A stretch of DNA of 64,000 nucleotides from Branchipolynoe longqiensis (GCA_030323885.1 CM059192.1:689001-753000); one strand, 5' to 3'. Counted from the first letter of the stretch, positions 57,501 to 63,056 are shown. Numbers and translations: made by a program. Notes: generated by a model not told the origin, from the letters alone.

Positions 57501-60500
57501 CATCAGCGTTCGAAATAAGAGCTTGTCCGAGCCAAGTGACAGAAGGCACGGATAAGCAGCAGAATATGACTTGAGCTTTTCCCTTGGACGAGTGAAAGGT
57601 TTGAGCTGAAAAACATGTATTTCGCGATTTTGTTTGCTTAAATTACATTATGTATGACATTTGTTTTGTTTTGATTTATTTGCGTAGTTTTATTCCCATA
57701 ACCATGGAGGTCAATTGAGATAATAATGGCAAGTACTGTGGACAAGTGAAAATTCAGATGGACAATTGAAAATCAAACCAGACTTGTCCTGTGGACAAGT
57801 GAAAAATGTTGCTTATTTCTATCACTGTATGTATACTGGATAACATTTGTCAATGTACAGAGCTAACCGTCTAGTCCATATCAATGCTTTAATTCGGGTA
57901 TCGCTTTACAGAGTAAGAAGGACACGGCCGTGCCGCTGTGGACGGGTGTGGGCGTGCACGGTGTGCTGATGGCAGAGCAGCAAGGTGACCAACGGGAGCC
58001 CCAACACCGCCATCCATGGCACTTCACGCAGAAGATCTCCTTCAACAGGCGCAGGTTCAGCATTACGCCAAAGTCAGAGGCCGGTCCGCTGAAACTCGCC
58101 AAGCTCAACTACTACACAGACAGTTACCGCAAGTGAGCCTGGCCCAGATCTTGGGTTACTCTATTCTTTTTTTTAAATATAGAGAAAGATTAATGGGGCT
58201 AGTTTTTTTTTAAATATGAGTGAACTGAGTTGTACAAGCTAAAAGTTGTGGCTATGAGGTAGGTTAATAAACCACTAGGTGAGATGCGTTGCTAAAGTGG
58301 GTTCAGTGTTTCAGAATGACGGAGTGACAACTGGTGGTATATCCAGATACTAATGTGGGTTTGCTGTTTCAAAATGAAGTGTGAATCTGGTGGTATATGT
58401 GGGGACTAATGTGTGTTGGCTATTTCAGAATGGGGTGACACCTGGTGGTATATCCGGGTACTAATGTGGATTTGGTATTTCAGAATGAGGGGTGACACCT
58501 GGCGGTATATACAGGTACTATAGTGGGTTTGGTGTTTCAGAATGAGGGATGACACCTGGTGGTATATTCGGGTACTAATGGGGGTTGGGTGTTTCAGAAT
58601 GAGAGGTGACACCTGGTGGTATATCCTGGTACTAATGTAGATTTGGTGTTTCAGAATGAGGGGTGACACCTGGTGGTATATCCGGGTGTTAATGTAGATT
58701 TGGTGTTTCAGAATGAGGGGTGACACCTGGTGGTATATCCGGGTACTAATGTGGATTTGGTATTTCAGAATGAGGGGTGACACCTGGTGGTATATACAGG
58801 TACTAATGTGGGTTTGGTGTTTCAGAAAGAGGGATGACACCTGGTGGTATATACAGGTACTAATGTGGGTTTGGTGTTTGAGAAAGAGGGATGTCACCTG
58901 GTGGTATATCCGGGTACTAATGGGGTTGGGGGTTTCAGAATGAGAGGTGACACCTGGTGGTATATCCAGGTACTAAACTGTGTTCGGTGTTTCAGGGGCC
59001 GCTACCTGCTCCAGTTCTGCACGGCTCAGCACCGCTTCCAGATGAAGATGCGCACGATGGTCAACCCCGCCGACATGTTTGAAGAAGGTACCGTTGTTTT
59101 GTTCCAATGACCTCACAAGGAGACAGGGACCCGGATTAGAATAGTCGATGTAAAAAATATAGTTTAAAACTTTAATCACAGATGTTTGCTCACCACAGAT
59201 TGGATACTTCTTACATTCTGGTTGAGAAGTAGTCACTGAATATGTGAATAAATGCGACTGCTATTTTATATACCGGGCGCGGTGGCCGATTCGATAGGGC
59301 GCGGTCGTCACGTGCGGGAGATCGGGAGTTTGGTTCCCAGTCGAGTCAAACTAATGACTTATAAAATTGATACTTGTAGGTTCCTAATGTGGCGCTCGGC
59401 ATTAATAGGATAGGGCAAGAACTAATTAGCTCAGTGTCAGGATAATGTGACTGAGTGGGATATCGGGTCATGGTGCTGGCAGGCTGATTTCCCAGTGGGG
59501 CAGCACTATGAAGTTGCCATGAGTAACCATTTTATATATTATTTGCTAGCTAGTTTAGTGACATTTACTAGTTAAGACCAGTCTCAACAGTATGTATAGA
59601 TAGCTGCTGTTGTTCAATGCTGAATCCATGTGTGCATATTTGTGTACAGTAGTGTTAGTGTTTAGGACTAGGCTGTCCTGATATTACCTTAGATGTTGTC
59701 AGGACGTAAAACTCCAACAACCAACCAACCAGTTTAGGCCTAGAAGACCAGCGCCCCAGTGCTGATAAATGATATATTCAGAACAGTCGATATTTACCAC
59801 AAACCTACACATGGTATTTACCACAAACCTACACCTGGTATTTACCACAAACCTACACCTGATTTTTACCACAAACCTACACCTGATATTTACCACAAAC
59901 CTACACCTGGTATTTACCACAAACCTACACCTGATTTTTACCACAAACCTACACCTGATATTTAACACAAACCTACACCTGATATTTACCACAAACCTAC
60001 ACCTGATATTTACCACAAACCCATACCTGGTATTTACCACAAACCCACACCTGATATTTACCACAAACCTACACCTGGTATTTACCACAAACCTACACCT
60101 GATTTTTACCACAAACCTACACCTGATATTTACCACAAACCCACACCTGATATTTACCACAAACCCACACCTGATATTTACCACAAACCTACACCTGGTA
60201 TTTACCACAAACCTACACCTGGTATTTACCACAAACCTACACCTGATATTTACCACAAACCTACACCTGATATTTACCACAAACCTACACCTGATATTTA
60301 CCACAAACCTACACCTGATATTTACCACAAACCTACACCTGATATTTACCACAAACCCACACCTGGTATTTACCACAAACCCACAGCTGATATTTACCAC
60401 AAACCCACACCTGGTATTTACCACAAACCCACACCTGATTTTTACCACAAACCCACACCTGGTATTTACCACAAACCCACACCTGGTATTTACCACAAAC

Positions 60501-62913
60501 CCACACCTGGTATTTACCATAAACCTACACCTGGTATTTACCATAAACCTACACCTGATATTTACCACAAACCTACACCTCGTATTGACCACAAACCTAC
60601 ACCTGATATTTACCACAAACCTACATCTGGTATTTACCATAAACCTACACCTGGTATTGACCACAAACCCGCACCTGGTATTTACCACAAACCTACACCT
60701 GGTATTTACCACAAACCTACACCTGGTATTTACCACAAACCTACACCTGATATTTACCACAAACCTACACCTGGTATTTACCACAAACCCACACCTGGTA
60801 TTGACCATAAGCCTACACCTGGTATTTACCACAAACCTGCACCTGGTATTGACCACAAACCTACATCTGGTATTTACCATAAACCTACACCTGGTATTGA
60901 CCACAAACCCACACCTGATATTTACCACAAACCTACACCTGATAATTACCATAAACCTACACCTGATATTTACCACAAACCTACACCTGATAATTACCAT
61001 AAACCCACACCTGATATTTACCACAAACCCACACCAGGTATTGACCACAACCCACACCTGGTATTGACCACAAACCCACACCTGGTATTTACCATAAACC
61101 TACACCTGGTATTTACCATAAACCTACACCTGATATTTACCACAAACCTACACCTCGTATTGACCACAAACCTACACCTGATATTTACCACAAACCTACA
61201 TCTGGTATTTACCATAAACCTACACCTGGTATTGACCACAAACCCGCACCTGGTATTTACCACAAACCTACACCTGGTATTTACCACAAACCTACACCTG
61301 GTATTTACCACAAACCTACACCTGATATTTACCACAAACCTACACCTGGTATTTACCACAAACCCACACCTGGTATTGACCATAAGCCTACACCTGGTAT
61401 TTACCACAAACCTGCACCTGGTATTGACCACAAACCTACATCTGGTATTTACCATAAACCTACACCTGGTATTGACCACAAACCCACACCTGATATTTAC
61501 CACAAACCTACACCTGATAATTACCATAAACCTACACCTGATATTTACCACAAACCTACACCTGATAATTACCATAAACCCACACCTGATATTTACCACA
61601 AACTCACACCAGGTATTGGCCACAACCCACACCTGGTATTGACCACAAACCTACACCTGGTATTTACCACAAACCTACACCTGATTTTTACCACAAACCT
61701 ACACCTGAAATCTACCACAAACCTACACCTGACATTTACCACAAACCCACACCTGATATTTACCACAAACCTACACCTGATAATTACCATAAACCTACAC
61801 CTGATATTTACCACAAACCTACACCTGATATTTACCACAAACCTACACCTGATATTTACCATAAACCCACACCTGATATTTACCACAAACCCACACCTGG
61901 TATTGACAACAAACCTACACCTGGTATTTACCACAAACCTACACCTGGTATTTACCACAAACCTACACCTGGTATTTACCACAAACCCACACCTGATATT
62001 TACCACAAACCCACACCTGGTATTTACCATAAACCTACACCTGGTATTTACCATAAACCTACACCTGATATTTACCATAAACCCACACCTGATATTTACC
62101 ATAAACCCACACCTGATATTTACCATAAACCCACACCTGATATTTACCACAAATCCACACCTGGTATTGACAACAAACCTACACCTGGTATTTACCATAA
62201 ACCTACACCTGGTATTTACCACAAACCTACACCTGGTATTTACCACAAACCTACACCTGGTATTTACCACAAACCTACACCTGGTATTTACCACAAACCC
62301 ACACCTGATATTTACCACAAACCCACACCTAATATTTACCACAAACCTACACCTGATATTTACCACAAACCTACACCTGGTATTTACCATAAACCTACAC
62401 CTGATATTTACCACAAACCTACACCTGATAATTACCATAAACCTACACCTGGTATTGACCACAAACCCACACCTGATATTTACCACAAACCTACACCTGA
62501 TAATTACCATAAACCTACACCTGATATTTACCACAAACCTACACCTGATAATTACCATAAACCCACACCTGATATTTACCACAAACCCACACCAGGTATT
62601 GACCACAACCCACACCTGGTATTGACCACAAACCTACACCTGATATTTTCCACAAACCCACACCTGGTATTGACCACAAACCCACACCTCATATTTACCA
62701 CAAACCCACACCTCATATTTACCATGAACCTAACCTCATATTTACCATGATCCTACACCTGGTGCCTCAGAGTACCCGATGGAGGCTGGGTCGGGCATGT
62801 CGGGCCGACTGGAGTTCGGCGACTACGACCACGACTACGACCATGAGATCCACAACGAGTCGGGCCGCGACCACCTGGGCGACTACGACGACTTCTCTGA
62901 TACAGAGCAGCAG
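21406..62913 (+). CDS. PTPN13: PTPN13-like KIND-FERM scaffold protein (gene span, 3' end outside window)
   Basis: Seventeen coding exons join without a frame break into 924 codons. Residues 1-185 form a KIND domain ([41 protein letters not shown]), a protein-interaction module derived from the kinase fold without catalysis. Residues 186-550 are an Arg/Ser-rich, probably disordered linker. Residues about 556-876 are a FERM domain: F1 ([16 protein letters not shown] ... APPGWKD), F2 ([36 protein letters not shown]) and F3 ([40 protein letters not shown]). An acidic tail follows. KIND plus FERM occurs in PTPN13 (then five PDZ and a tyrosine phosphatase) and FRMPD2 (three PDZ). The linker of about 365 residues and FERM start near 556 fit PTPN13 better; FRMPD2's linker is shorter. 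These proteins sit under the plasma membrane and scaffold receptors and the actin cortex. PDZ and phosphatase exons are not in the window. Confidence 0.88.
21623..22125. mobile_element. Foldback element of the GCATAGTCCGATGAAA family, copy B, with nested repeat
   Basis: The left end AAAGGTGCGTAGTCCAATAA and the right end TCGGCCTATGCAGCTTTAA are inverted relatives of the family ends. The dispersed repeat 21885-22045 is nested inside. It lies in intron 1. Confidence 0.55.
21885..22045 (+). repeat. Dispersed repeat shared with 6749-6912
   Basis: Same blocks as the minus-strand copy at 6749-6912 (GATGCAGTAGATAGCTAC, CCACAAGACTATTA, GTTATGGGCAGCATAAA). Confidence 0.7.
22192..22275 (+). mobile_element. 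SINE 3' end fragment
   Basis: GTGAGTGCATACTGTCACAA, GTCGGTACCCGTCCTGATAT and GACGTAAAACCCCCAACAAA are the SINE tail only. Confidence 0.75.
22308..22483 (+). CDS. PTPN13: PTPN13-like exon 2 (KIND)
   Basis: It reads [40 protein letters not shown] and [19 protein letters not shown]. The pattern [14 protein letters not shown] matches the second third of KIND. The acceptor is GGCTGCAG|GTGAC and the donor is GAGAAG|GTGCGC. It enters with one carried base and ends in phase 0. Confidence 0.93.
22484..22711. repeat. CT-rich microsatellite tracts and SINE tail
   Basis: TTC/CTC-rich runs lie at 22508-22567 and 22618-22700. Between them (22568-22610) lies a SINE tail (CCTGATATGACCTTAGGTGT, GACGTAAAACTCC). 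Confidence 0.8.
22712..23469. mobile_element. DNA-element-like insertion with about 20-bp TIRs
   Basis: TAGACTACATCGCGGCTCC on the left is inverted on the right as GGAACTGTGATGTAGTCTA. CT-rich DNA continues on both sides, so it inserted into that microsatellite. The interior is AT-rich without coding sequence. Confidence 0.7.
23799..26118 (+). repeat. 83-bp minisatellite carrying the exon 3 splice acceptor
   Basis: About 28 units share TTGGCTGTTGTAGTTTGTTT, GACGCGCATGTCTGCGTGTG, ACTTTGCTGTGTGTGGTGAG and TCTGAGGTTTGTTCATGTTGCAG. Each unit ends with the sequence of the genuine acceptor of exon 3 (TTTGTTCATGTTGCAG). Several units continue with ATGCTGGTGT, the first ten bases of the exon, before turning to AGTTTG. 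Many units also contain GTG|GTGAGT, a donor-like site. Confidence 0.97.
26119..26184 (+). CDS. PTPN13: PTPN13-like exon 3 (KIND)
   Basis: Twenty-two codons read [20 protein letters not shown] then HQ. LGMTLYWxAD is a hallmark of KIND. The acceptor is CATGTTGCAG, the last of about 28 copies of this sequence; the donor is CACCAG|GTAAGG. It is in phase 0 at both ends. Confidence 0.95.
26209..27345 (+). repeat. 82-bp minisatellite starting just after the exon 3 donor
   Basis: Fourteen units share GTTTAGCTTACGTACAGTGT, AAAGACACAACCACACAAAC, AGGCGCTACATGTGTGTGAT and GGGGAGTACTCGTTGTGCA. The first degenerate unit begins about 25 bases after GTAAGG. Confidence 0.95.
27608..27965 (-). mobile_element. 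Foldback element of the GCATAGTCCGATGAAA family, copy C
   Basis: The ends AAAGTTGCAAAGTCCGATGG and CAGACTATGCAGCTTCAAG are inverted relatives. The interior has AGTAACAGGTTCTATTAAAT and CAACAAATGCTTAATAAGTG, the reverse complement of blocks in copies A, D and E. Confidence 0.7.
28476..34262. repeat. 21-bp minisatellite, about 275 units (5.8 kb)
   Basis: The unit is CACATACATCCTGTCAATGTG with T/G/C variation at a few positions (AATGTG, AATATT, AACAAT). Because 21 is a multiple of three, all plus frames and the main minus frame are open for hundreds to 2034 codons (HIHPVNV, TYILSMF and DRMYVHI repeats). This is a by-product of the repeat; I do not call a protein. Long-range marker repeats show an internal duplication of about 2.3 kb. 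Confidence 0.96.
34336..34632 (+). mobile_element. tRNA-derived SINE
   Basis: The head GCGGCCACGGTGCCCAATTC leads to a degenerate B-box region GAGTTGGATTCCCGGTCGAG. The body continues with TTACTTGTCG, AATAGGATAGGGCAAGG, GACTGAGTGGGATATCGGGT and CAGTGGGGCAGCACTATAAA. It is truncated soon after CACTGTCACAAGTCG. It follows directly on the 21-bp array. Confidence 0.85.
34722..34890 (-). mobile_element. SINE fragment at the edge of the 48-bp array
   Basis: The reverse-oriented tail (ACATCTAAGGTCGTATCAGG, ATGGGTACCGACTTGTGACA) is followed by the body (CCTTGCCCTATCCTAATAAT) and CATTGGTTTCACTCGACC. The head then runs straight into the first 48-bp unit. Confidence 0.8.
34882..36888 (-). repeat. 48-bp minisatellite derived from a SINE tRNA-like head
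   Basis: About 42 units occur. On the minus strand each reads TGGTCGAGTCGGTACAGCGC, GTGCTGGAGACGGGGGAGTT, GGG. This corresponds to the tRNA-like head of the local SINE (A-box-like GGTGGYCGAKTCGGTA, then GGAGA...GGGAGTTGGGTT). The array begins exactly where the reverse SINE head (34722-34890) would lie. Long open frames in several phases ([14 protein letters not shown] types) are incidental. Confidence 0.9.
37046..37234. mobile_element. Foldback element, 189 bp
   Basis: The left end AAGGCCCAGTCACATACACG and the right end CGTGTCTGTGACTGGGCCTT are inverted repeats (one mismatch). Multiple GTAGTTGAACATA and GTTCAACTACGT stretches make most of the element self-complementary. Confidence 0.85.
37385..38133. 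repeat. Short-unit (about 18-19 bp) minisatellite
   Basis: Irregular units of CACTAAGTG(G/A)(C/A)TGGTCTTA fill the last part of the intron and stop about 53 bp before exon 4. Confidence 0.9.
38187..38375 (+). CDS. PTPN13: PTPN13-like exon 4 (KIND, end of domain)
   Basis: Sixty-three codons read [60 protein letters not shown] and DEM. LLxxMCE, VLDxC and VxLVLG match the KIND C-terminus. The acceptor is CACCCCACAG and the donor is GAGATG|GTGAGT. It is in phase 0 at both ends. Confidence 0.95.
38488..38652 (+). mobile_element. SINE 3' half
   Basis: GTGACTGAGTGGGATATCGG, CCAGTGGGGCAGCACTATAA, GTCACAAGTCGGTACCTATC and the tail AGGATGTAAAACACCC. The tRNA-like head is missing. Confidence 0.85.
38787..39230. 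mobile_element. Foldback element with repeated TCCGGT motifs
   Basis: The left TTACCGGATTGGGGTAC and right GTACTCAATCCGGTATG ends are inverted. The interior is dense in TCCGGTT, CGTCCGTT and TACGGTT words. No transposase is seen. Confidence 0.65.
39290..39443 (+). CDS. PTPN13: PTPN13-like exon 5 (Arg/Ser repeat)
   Basis: It reads [40 protein letters not shown] and [11 protein letters not shown]. The acceptor is TCTTTCTGCAG (phase 0, matching exon 4) and the donor is ACGG|GTAAGC (one base carried, matching exon 6). The DNA is a short TCAAGGTCACGG-type repeat. The phase agreement on both sides is the main evidence that this is a coding exon. Confidence 0.82.
39714..40752 (+). repeat. 41-bp minisatellite before exon 6
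   Basis: About 25 units of AGCAGTGAGATAGCTAGCTG, GTTACCGGCATGTGTACCTG, T. It stops about 50 bp before exon 6, whose first bases (GTTACCGG) also occur in the unit. Confidence 0.95.
40803..41249 (+). CDS. PTPN13: PTPN13-like exon 6 (linker)
   Basis: It reads [20 protein letters not shown], an Arg/Ser/Tyr-rich stretch ([20 protein letters not shown]), [20 protein letters not shown], and ends [33 protein letters not shown]. The last part is a likely amphipathic helix. The acceptor is ATCTCCCCCAG (needs one carried base) and the donor is GACGCAG|GTACAG. I see no named domain; it lies between KIND and FERM. Confidence 0.9.
41285..41792. mobile_element. Mariner/pogo-like MITE with TA duplication
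   Basis: The ends are CAGTAACTATAACCCCGTTA (left) and CATTAAACC-type GAGGTTATACTG (right), flanked by TA on both sides. Inside, a large inverted pair joins ACCCCGTTAAACCAAGCTCGG near 41298 to its complement near 41610. GGTTAAACCAAA words recur throughout. Ends of the CAGTATAACC...GGTTATACTG kind are typical of Tigger/pogo-like elements. Confidence 0.7.
42395..42670 (+). mobile_element. SINE, rearranged copy
   Basis: A B-box-like GAGTTCGATCCCCGGCAGAG at 42420 and a SINE 3' half (GGGAAAGCACTATAATTCC, GTCACAAGTCGGTATTC, GTTGCTAGGATATAAACCCC). Parts of the body are replaced. The tail leads directly into the 82-bp array. Confidence 0.7.
42642..43332 (+). repeat. 82-bp minisatellite derived from a SINE tail
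   Basis: Nine units of GGTATGACCTCAGATGTTGC, TAGGATATAAACCCCAACAA, TCAACACTAATCCTGGTATT and ACTCCCACACTCACCTCA. The first 40 bases are the SINE 3' end (ATGACCTTAGATGTTGCTAG, GACGTAAAACAACAA). Alternate units differ in a dimeric pattern (164-bp period). Confidence 0.92.
43359..43498 (+). CDS. PTPN13: PTPN13-like exon 7 (linker)
   Basis: It reads [40 protein letters not shown] and GSQGALQ. The acceptor is TTTCCCGCCCTCAG and the donor is CTACAG|GTGCCC, a weak donor. It takes one carried base and ends in phase 0. It is a Ser/Gly-rich linker with no named domain. Confidence 0.85.
43974..44000. repeat. Poly-C tract
   Basis: About 26 consecutive C after AGCTC. Length is likely unreliable. Confidence 0.9.
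44082..44640 (+). mobile_element. Foldback element of the GCATAGTCCGATGAAA family, copy D
   Basis: It runs from TTTAAAGCTGCATAGTTCGA to CATCGGACTATTCAACTTTA, which are inverted ends. Internal blocks CTAACTTTGATACTGATGCA and AATAGAACATGTTACTGC match the other copies. A tRNA-like insert lies at 44199-44283. Confidence 0.8.
44199..44283 (-). pseudogene. tRNA-like sequence
   Basis: The minus strand shows an A box TAGGTGGTGTAATGGTTAGC and a B box GGGTTCGAGTCCCGC. The acceptor stem does not pair well (GGGCGCC and CTCTAGCC). It is a tRNA pseudogene or SINE head inserted in the foldback element. Confidence 0.6.
44732..45062 (+). mobile_element. Foldback element of the GCATAGTCCGATGAAA family, copy E
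   Basis: The clearest copy: TTAAAGCTGCATAGTCCGAT at the left and AAACCATCGGACTATGCTCC at the right, with TTTTGAA/TTCAAAA next to each. It is about 330 bp without coding sequence. Confidence 0.85.
45872..45966 (+). CDS. PTPN13: PTPN13-like exon 8 (linker)
   Basis: It reads [31 protein letters not shown]. The acceptor is CTCGTTGACAG and the donor is TCCAG|GTAACC; two bases (AG) are carried. It is a short acidic/basic helix-like segment. Confidence 0.82.
46012..46140 (+). mobile_element. Foldback element of the GCATAGTCCGATGAAA family, copy F (5' part)
   Basis: CGGCATAGTCCGATGAAAAC, CTACATATCTAACTTAGATA and GGCGCACTTGTTAAACATTT, then cut by the 56-bp array. A still shorter piece (AATCCGATGAAATGG) is at 45686. 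Confidence 0.65.
46146..46830 (+). repeat. 56-bp minisatellite before exon 9
   Basis: About twelve units of GGTTGGTTCACTTTCACAAT, GTCTCAGTGAGCAGTCTTAC, TCTAACTGCTCTTATG. Scrambled units occur at 46380-46460. The array ends about 30 bp before the exon 9 acceptor. Confidence 0.94.
46859..47045 (+). CDS. PTPN13: PTPN13-like exon 9 (Arg/Ser-rich linker)
   Basis: It reads [40 protein letters not shown] and [23 protein letters not shown]. The acceptor is GTCTCATTAG (one base completes AG|G) and the donor is CCCGG|GTGAGT, phase 0. The DNA contains a 25-bp direct duplication (GGTCAAGGTCACACAGCAGA). It has an RS-domain-like composition. Confidence 0.88.
47318..47640 (+). mobile_element. tRNA-derived SINE, best full-length copy
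   Basis: The head GATGGCCGAATGAGTTAGAG with B box GGGTTCGAACCCC is followed by AGTCGAGTCAAACCAATGAC, a body with GGATAATGGGACTGAGTGGG and CAGTGGGGCAGCACTATAAA, and the tail GTTGCTAGGACGTAAAACAA (CAAA)n. Use it as the reference for the other copies. Family name not known to me. Confidence 0.9.
47713..47955 (-). repeat. Dispersed repeat resembling a molluscan element
   Basis: The minus strand contains GGCTATTGGATGTCAAACAT, CTTTTATATGCACTTTCCCA and GGACAGCACATACCACAGCC. I recognise this word order from repeats common in mollusc sequences, from memory only. A related start (GTTTAACGACCACCCAGCAC) is at 53180. Confidence 0.55.
48030..48101 (+). CDS. PTPN13: PTPN13-like exon 10 (just before FERM)
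   Basis: Twenty-four codons read [24 protein letters not shown]. The acceptor is GTTGTTTTTCAG and the donor is GCCCGG|GTAGGT, phase 0 at both ends. A PEF/PDF...L.A...L.IP pattern occurs at this place in KIND-FERM proteins. Confidence 0.9.
48683..48762. repeat. Two-unit tandem duplication
   Basis: AGTCAGAATCCTGCCCTGAC, ACTTTACAACAAG occurs twice in a row with a 37-bp period. Confidence 0.9.
49060..49225 (+). CDS. PTPN13: PTPN13-like exon 11 (FERM F1)
   Basis: It reads [40 protein letters not shown] and [15 protein letters not shown]. The ubiquitin-like F1 pattern V..LxGQR.xVxC....G..LFDxIVxxLxLxExxFFG is clear. The acceptor is CTCCCCTCAG and the donor is TAAAG|GTAAAT; one base is carried. 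Confidence 0.95.
49678..49731 (+). CDS. PTPN13: Candidate cassette exon in FERM F1 (not in main model)
   Basis: Exactly 54 nt between TTTGCCGCAG and GCGT|GTAGGT. It fits the phase of exons 11 and 12 and would insert [18 protein letters not shown]. The constitutive model skips it because known FERM proteins go directly from FG...K to YFL. It could be an alternative exon or chance. Confidence 0.4.
50336..50905. mobile_element. Foldback element with GCGGTATGCG repeats, nested
   Basis: The left GATTCCTTACACGCGGTATG and right CATGCCGCGTGTAAGGAATC ends are inverted. GAATGCGAATG and GGTATGCGG words are repeated inside each end. Confidence 0.85.
51131..51280 (+). pseudogene. LINE reverse-transcriptase C-terminus fragment
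   Basis: It reads [31 protein letters not shown] then stop, followed by GCATCGCGACCGACAGCATG and (ATG)n. The pattern DxIKxxLxxxxIxxxxWxxLxxxRxxWRxxV is the usual C-terminal end of many non-LTR retrotransposon polymerases. It is 5' truncated. Confidence 0.75.
51733..53115 (+). repeat. 54-bp minisatellite, interrupted by a LINE end
   Basis: About 21 units of GTGTATGGTCTAGCATTACA, AGGGGTGGGGGTGTAGGTCC, AAGCGTTATGTGGT run to 52872. A LINE 3' end (52879-53062) follows, after which one and a half units resume. Long open frames of both strands are incidental (54 is a multiple of three). Confidence 0.95.
52879..53062 (+). pseudogene. LINE reverse-transcriptase C-terminus fragment inside the array
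   Basis: It reads [43 protein letters not shown] then stop, with the same 3' UTR and (GAT)n tail as 51131-51280. It is a slightly longer copy of the same LINE family. ATGGTCT occurs on both sides (52869 and 53060), a possible target duplication within the array. Confidence 0.8.
53160..54850. other. Intron sequence without recognised coding content
   Basis: Apart from the repeat start near 53175-53260 (GTTTGTTTAACGACC...) I see only AT-rich unique sequence and short simple repeats. It lies in the intron between exons 11 and 12. Confidence 0.5.
54855..55005 (+). CDS. PTPN13: PTPN13-like exon 12 (FERM F1-F2)
   Basis: It reads [40 protein letters not shown] and [10 protein letters not shown]. 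The FERM pattern YFLxxxxKLxKVAPxGWK followed by F.F.RVK(F/Y)(F/Y)V is unmistakable. The acceptor is TACCACTAG and the donor is ATCAA|GTAAGT; two bases are carried. Confidence 0.95.
55079..55624. mobile_element. Foldback element with GTTCACACAC ends
   Basis: The left GTGTTCACACACACAAC and the right GTGTGTGAACATGAC ends are inverted. AACTAGATGAGGCGAACTAG-type words appear near both ends and inside. A related short sequence is at 9610-9680. Confidence 0.65.
55727..55968 (+). mobile_element. SINE lacking its tRNA-like head
   Basis: It starts at CGTCGAGTCAAACCAATGAC and continues through the body (GGATAATGTGACTGAGTGGG) to GTTGCTAGGACGTAACAC. It ends about 80 bp before exon 13. Confidence 0.85.
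56049..56264 (+). CDS. PTPN13: PTPN13-like exon 13 (FERM F2)
   Basis: It reads [60 protein letters not shown] and [13 protein letters not shown]. YLQLRxDIxExR and ALQAExGDY are the classic F2 motifs. The acceptor is CTCACCTCAG and the donor is ACCGG|GTAGGT; two bases are carried. Confidence 0.96.
56272..56675 (+). repeat. 23-bp minisatellite starting next to the exon 13 donor
   Basis: About 17 units of GTCACTGTCTGCTAAATGT, CGTCT. The first unit begins about 8 bp after the exon end (GTAGGTCAAAG then GTCATCTGTCAC). Confidence 0.93.
56890..57030 (+). repeat. Short tandem repeat upstream of exon 14
   Basis: Five or more units of CGGGGTCTCTGATTGGCTG, (A/T)CTTGTTT (about 27 bp) end 15 bp before the acceptor. 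Confidence 0.9.
57046..57178 (+). CDS. PTPN13: PTPN13-like exon 14 (FERM F2-F3)
   Basis: It reads [40 protein letters not shown] and KVYR. The F2 end (AE..[16 protein letters not shown].V) fits PTPN13-type FERMs. The acceptor is GGCTGTTCTGCAG and the donor is TACCGC|GTGAGT, phase 0. Confidence 0.95.
57505..57830 (+). repeat. Dispersed repeat, copy 2
   Basis: CAGCGTTCGAAATAAGAGCT and CCAGACTTGTCCTGTGGACA, AGTGAAAAATGTTGC, TTATTTCTATCA, the reverse of 1500-1606. This copy is longer. Confidence 0.6.
57912..58132 (+). CDS. PTPN13: PTPN13-like exon 15 (FERM F3)
   Basis: It reads [20 protein letters not shown], then a short insert ([14 protein letters not shown]), [20 protein letters not shown] and [20 protein letters not shown](V/I)xxxGVxx...xFxWxxxxKISFxxxxF is the FERM-C PH-like pattern. 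The acceptor is TCGCTTTACAG and the donor is CGCAA|GTGAGC; two bases are carried. Confidence 0.95.
58290..58995 (+). repeat. 57-bp minisatellite carrying the exon 16 acceptor
   Basis: About twelve units of TTTGGTGTTTCAGAATGAGG, GGTGACACCTGGTGGTATAT, CCGGGTACTAATGTGGG. Each unit contains GGTGTTTCAG, which is also the genuine acceptor at 58986-58995. After it the units read GGGGTGACACCTG, similar to the exon's GGGCCGCTACCTG. Confidence 0.95.
58996..59087 (+). CDS. PTPN13: PTPN13-like exon 16 (FERM F3 end)
   Basis: It reads [30 protein letters not shown]. YLLxxCxxQHxFQxxMR is the last helix of FERM-C in PTPN13-type proteins. The acceptor GTGTTTCAG is the final copy in the array; the donor is GAAG|GTACCG, one base carried. 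Confidence 0.95.
59270..59720 (+). mobile_element. tRNA-derived SINE, interrupted
   Basis: The head GGCGCGGTGGCCGATTCGAT and body run to GAAGTTGCCATGAGT at 59524. After about 150 bp of other sequence the tail GTCCTGATATTACCTTAGAT, GACGTAAAACTCC appears at 59676-59710. Confidence 0.8.
59795..62768 (+). repeat. 24-bp minisatellite, about 123 units, ending at exon 17
   Basis: The unit is CACAAACCTACACCTG(G/A)TAT, TTAC. Larger blocks are duplicated (576-bp period, see findings). The last unit passes into CCTACACCTGGTGCCTCAG, the acceptor of exon 17. Long open frames on both strands (FTTNLHL and CRFVVNI repeats) are incidental. Confidence 0.96.
62771..62913 (+). CDS. PTPN13: PTPN13-like exon 17 (acidic segment after FERM)
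   Basis: It reads [40 protein letters not shown] and DFSDTEQQ. The acceptor is GGTGCCTCAG (takes one carried base) and the donor is CAGCAG|GTAAAG, phase 0. It is Asp/Tyr/His-rich and probably disordered. The next exon is not in the window. Confidence 0.9.
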
Positions 62914-62919
62914 GTAAAG

Positions 62920-63056
62920 CACACCCACCACCAACAAAACCAACAACACCAACAACACCAACAACACCAACAACACCACCACCCACCTCCACCTCACCCC
63001 ACCCCCCCTCACACACACACCCACTACCATCACTACCCACCACAACAACCACGACA
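62920..63056. repeat. CA-rich simple sequence
   Basis: (CAACAACAC)n and CCACCC runs just after the exon 17 donor. Open frames on both strands are compositional. Confidence 0.85.

Noticed and set aside
59699..62625. FTTNLHL and CRFVVNI repeat proteins
   Set aside because: 24-bp array translated in two strands; no start context or conserved domain; bounded by SINE sequence and exon 17.
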